A stretch of DNA of 64,000 nt, from NCBI RefSeq assembly GCF_036492425.1, contig NZ_AP025293.1:806001-870000 (forward strand). Direction: 5' to 3'. This DNA comes from Persicobacter psychrovividus. GTDB lineage: Bacteria > Bacteroidota > Bacteroidia > Cytophagales > Cyclobacteriaceae. Under the pieces are notes generated by a model, which ran no database searches, was not told the DNA's origin, and saw only the letters and a list, made by a program, of their open reading frames with translations. Below, piece by piece: positions 63,753-64,000 of the stretch. Every line of letters begins with the position of its first letter. The stretch's first letter is position 1. The position numbers and the translations under genes were made by a program.

Positions 63753-64000
63753 TCAGCTTCTCACTTTGTCTAATAAATCGGAGAGTAAGATGGCTTCCTC
63801 TTCTGTAATGTTGATGCGCTGATCAGAGCGTTTCATTTTTACATCTATTTTCCCCAGGGTTTTCAGGCCTTTTTCTGAAATATTGATATGAAATATGCGT
63901 CGGTCATCTGCGCATTGCAGCCGCTCAATCATCTCTTTTTTCTCCAAAGTTCCAAGGAGGCGGGTCATGTTAGGGGTTTTGTCGAGCATCCGAGCTTTAA
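63753..64000 (-). CDS. MarR-family regulator, C-terminal part (runs off the window)
   Basis: The reading frame stays open to the right edge, so only the last 82 residues or so are visible. They hold the recognition-helix region (KTPNMTRLLGTLEKKEMIERL), the wing with CADDRRIFHINISEKGLK, and the C-terminal dimerisation helix ending LLDKVRS. This is typical of the MarR fold. It is convergent with the histidine kinase gene, 25 bp away. Confidence 0.82.
   Translation of the reverse strand, partial: KARMLDKTPNMTRLLGTLEKKEMIERLQCADDRRIFHINISEKGLKTLGKIDVKMKRSDQRINITEEEAILLSDLLDKVRS

Noticed and set aside
1-64000. tRNA, rRNA, CRISPR array, insertion sequence or prophage
   Set aside because: None was seen by eye: no cloverleaf with CCA-type ends, no regularly spaced repeats, no transposase or phage structural gene.

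Overview
The window comes from a member of the Bacteroidota, most likely a marine Cytophagales-type bacterium. The evidence is a SusD-type glycan-binding lipoprotein, a protein with a type IX secretion (T9SS) C-terminal sorting domain, many short-signal lipoproteins, a TPP-riboswitch-controlled TonB receptor, TAnnTTTG-type -7 boxes and few Shine-Dalgarno sites. The alginate-lyase locus suggests an algal-polysaccharide degrader. The genus cannot be fixed from the sequence alone.

Layout. (1) 1-10.5 kb is the end of a polysaccharide utilisation locus: the 3' part of a susD gene (susC presumably lies upstream, outside the window), a PL7 alginate-lyase lipoprotein, a 1,298-residue T9SS protein with three copies of a carbohydrate-binding-like module, a SASA-type acetylesterase, a CE7-like acetyl esterase and a FadR-type GntR regulator with inverted repeats over its promoter. 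(2) 10.7-17 kb holds anmK, a secreted Gfo/Idh/MocA oxidoreductase, a PnuC-type vitamin transporter overlapping a NadR-like kinase, then a TPP riboswitch and a TonB receptor, which reads as a thiamine-uptake locus. (3) 17-32.6 kb is a mixed stretch: a beta-propeller/amidohydrolase fusion, an AsmA-like membrane protein, an S9 peptidase, a second CE7-like esterase, a C1B peptidase, a small barrel-like secreted protein, a solo SNF2-like helicase, an orphan lipoprotein and a DUF819 permease. (4) 33.1-41.1 kb holds a 2,407-residue single-module polyketide synthase, KS-AT-DH-psiKR-ER-KR-ACP-TE, followed by its own Sfp-type phosphopantetheinyl transferase. The domain order is that of animal fatty acid synthase. 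(5) 41.1-54.5 kb holds a di-haem peroxidase-like lipoprotein, a PhoX-like lipoprotein with a collagen-like stalk, an AAA/PD-(D/E)XK protein, an S1/P1 nuclease, an orphan protein, phosphoenolpyruvate carboxylase, a lipid A-type acyltransferase and a Spondin_N lipoprotein. (6) 54.7-59.8 kb is a type I secretion-like operon (ABC, HlyD, TolC) whose ABC protein has lost essentially every catalytic motif of its nucleotide-binding domain. (7) 59.8-64 kb holds a DUF445 protein, a small acidic protein, a membrane histidine kinase and the C-terminal part of a MarR-type regulator running off the edge.

The two strongest candidates for something undescribed are the FAS-like PKS/PPTase pair and the ABC-HlyD-TolC operon with a degenerate ATPase. 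No rRNA, tRNA, CRISPR array, insertion sequence or prophage was seen.
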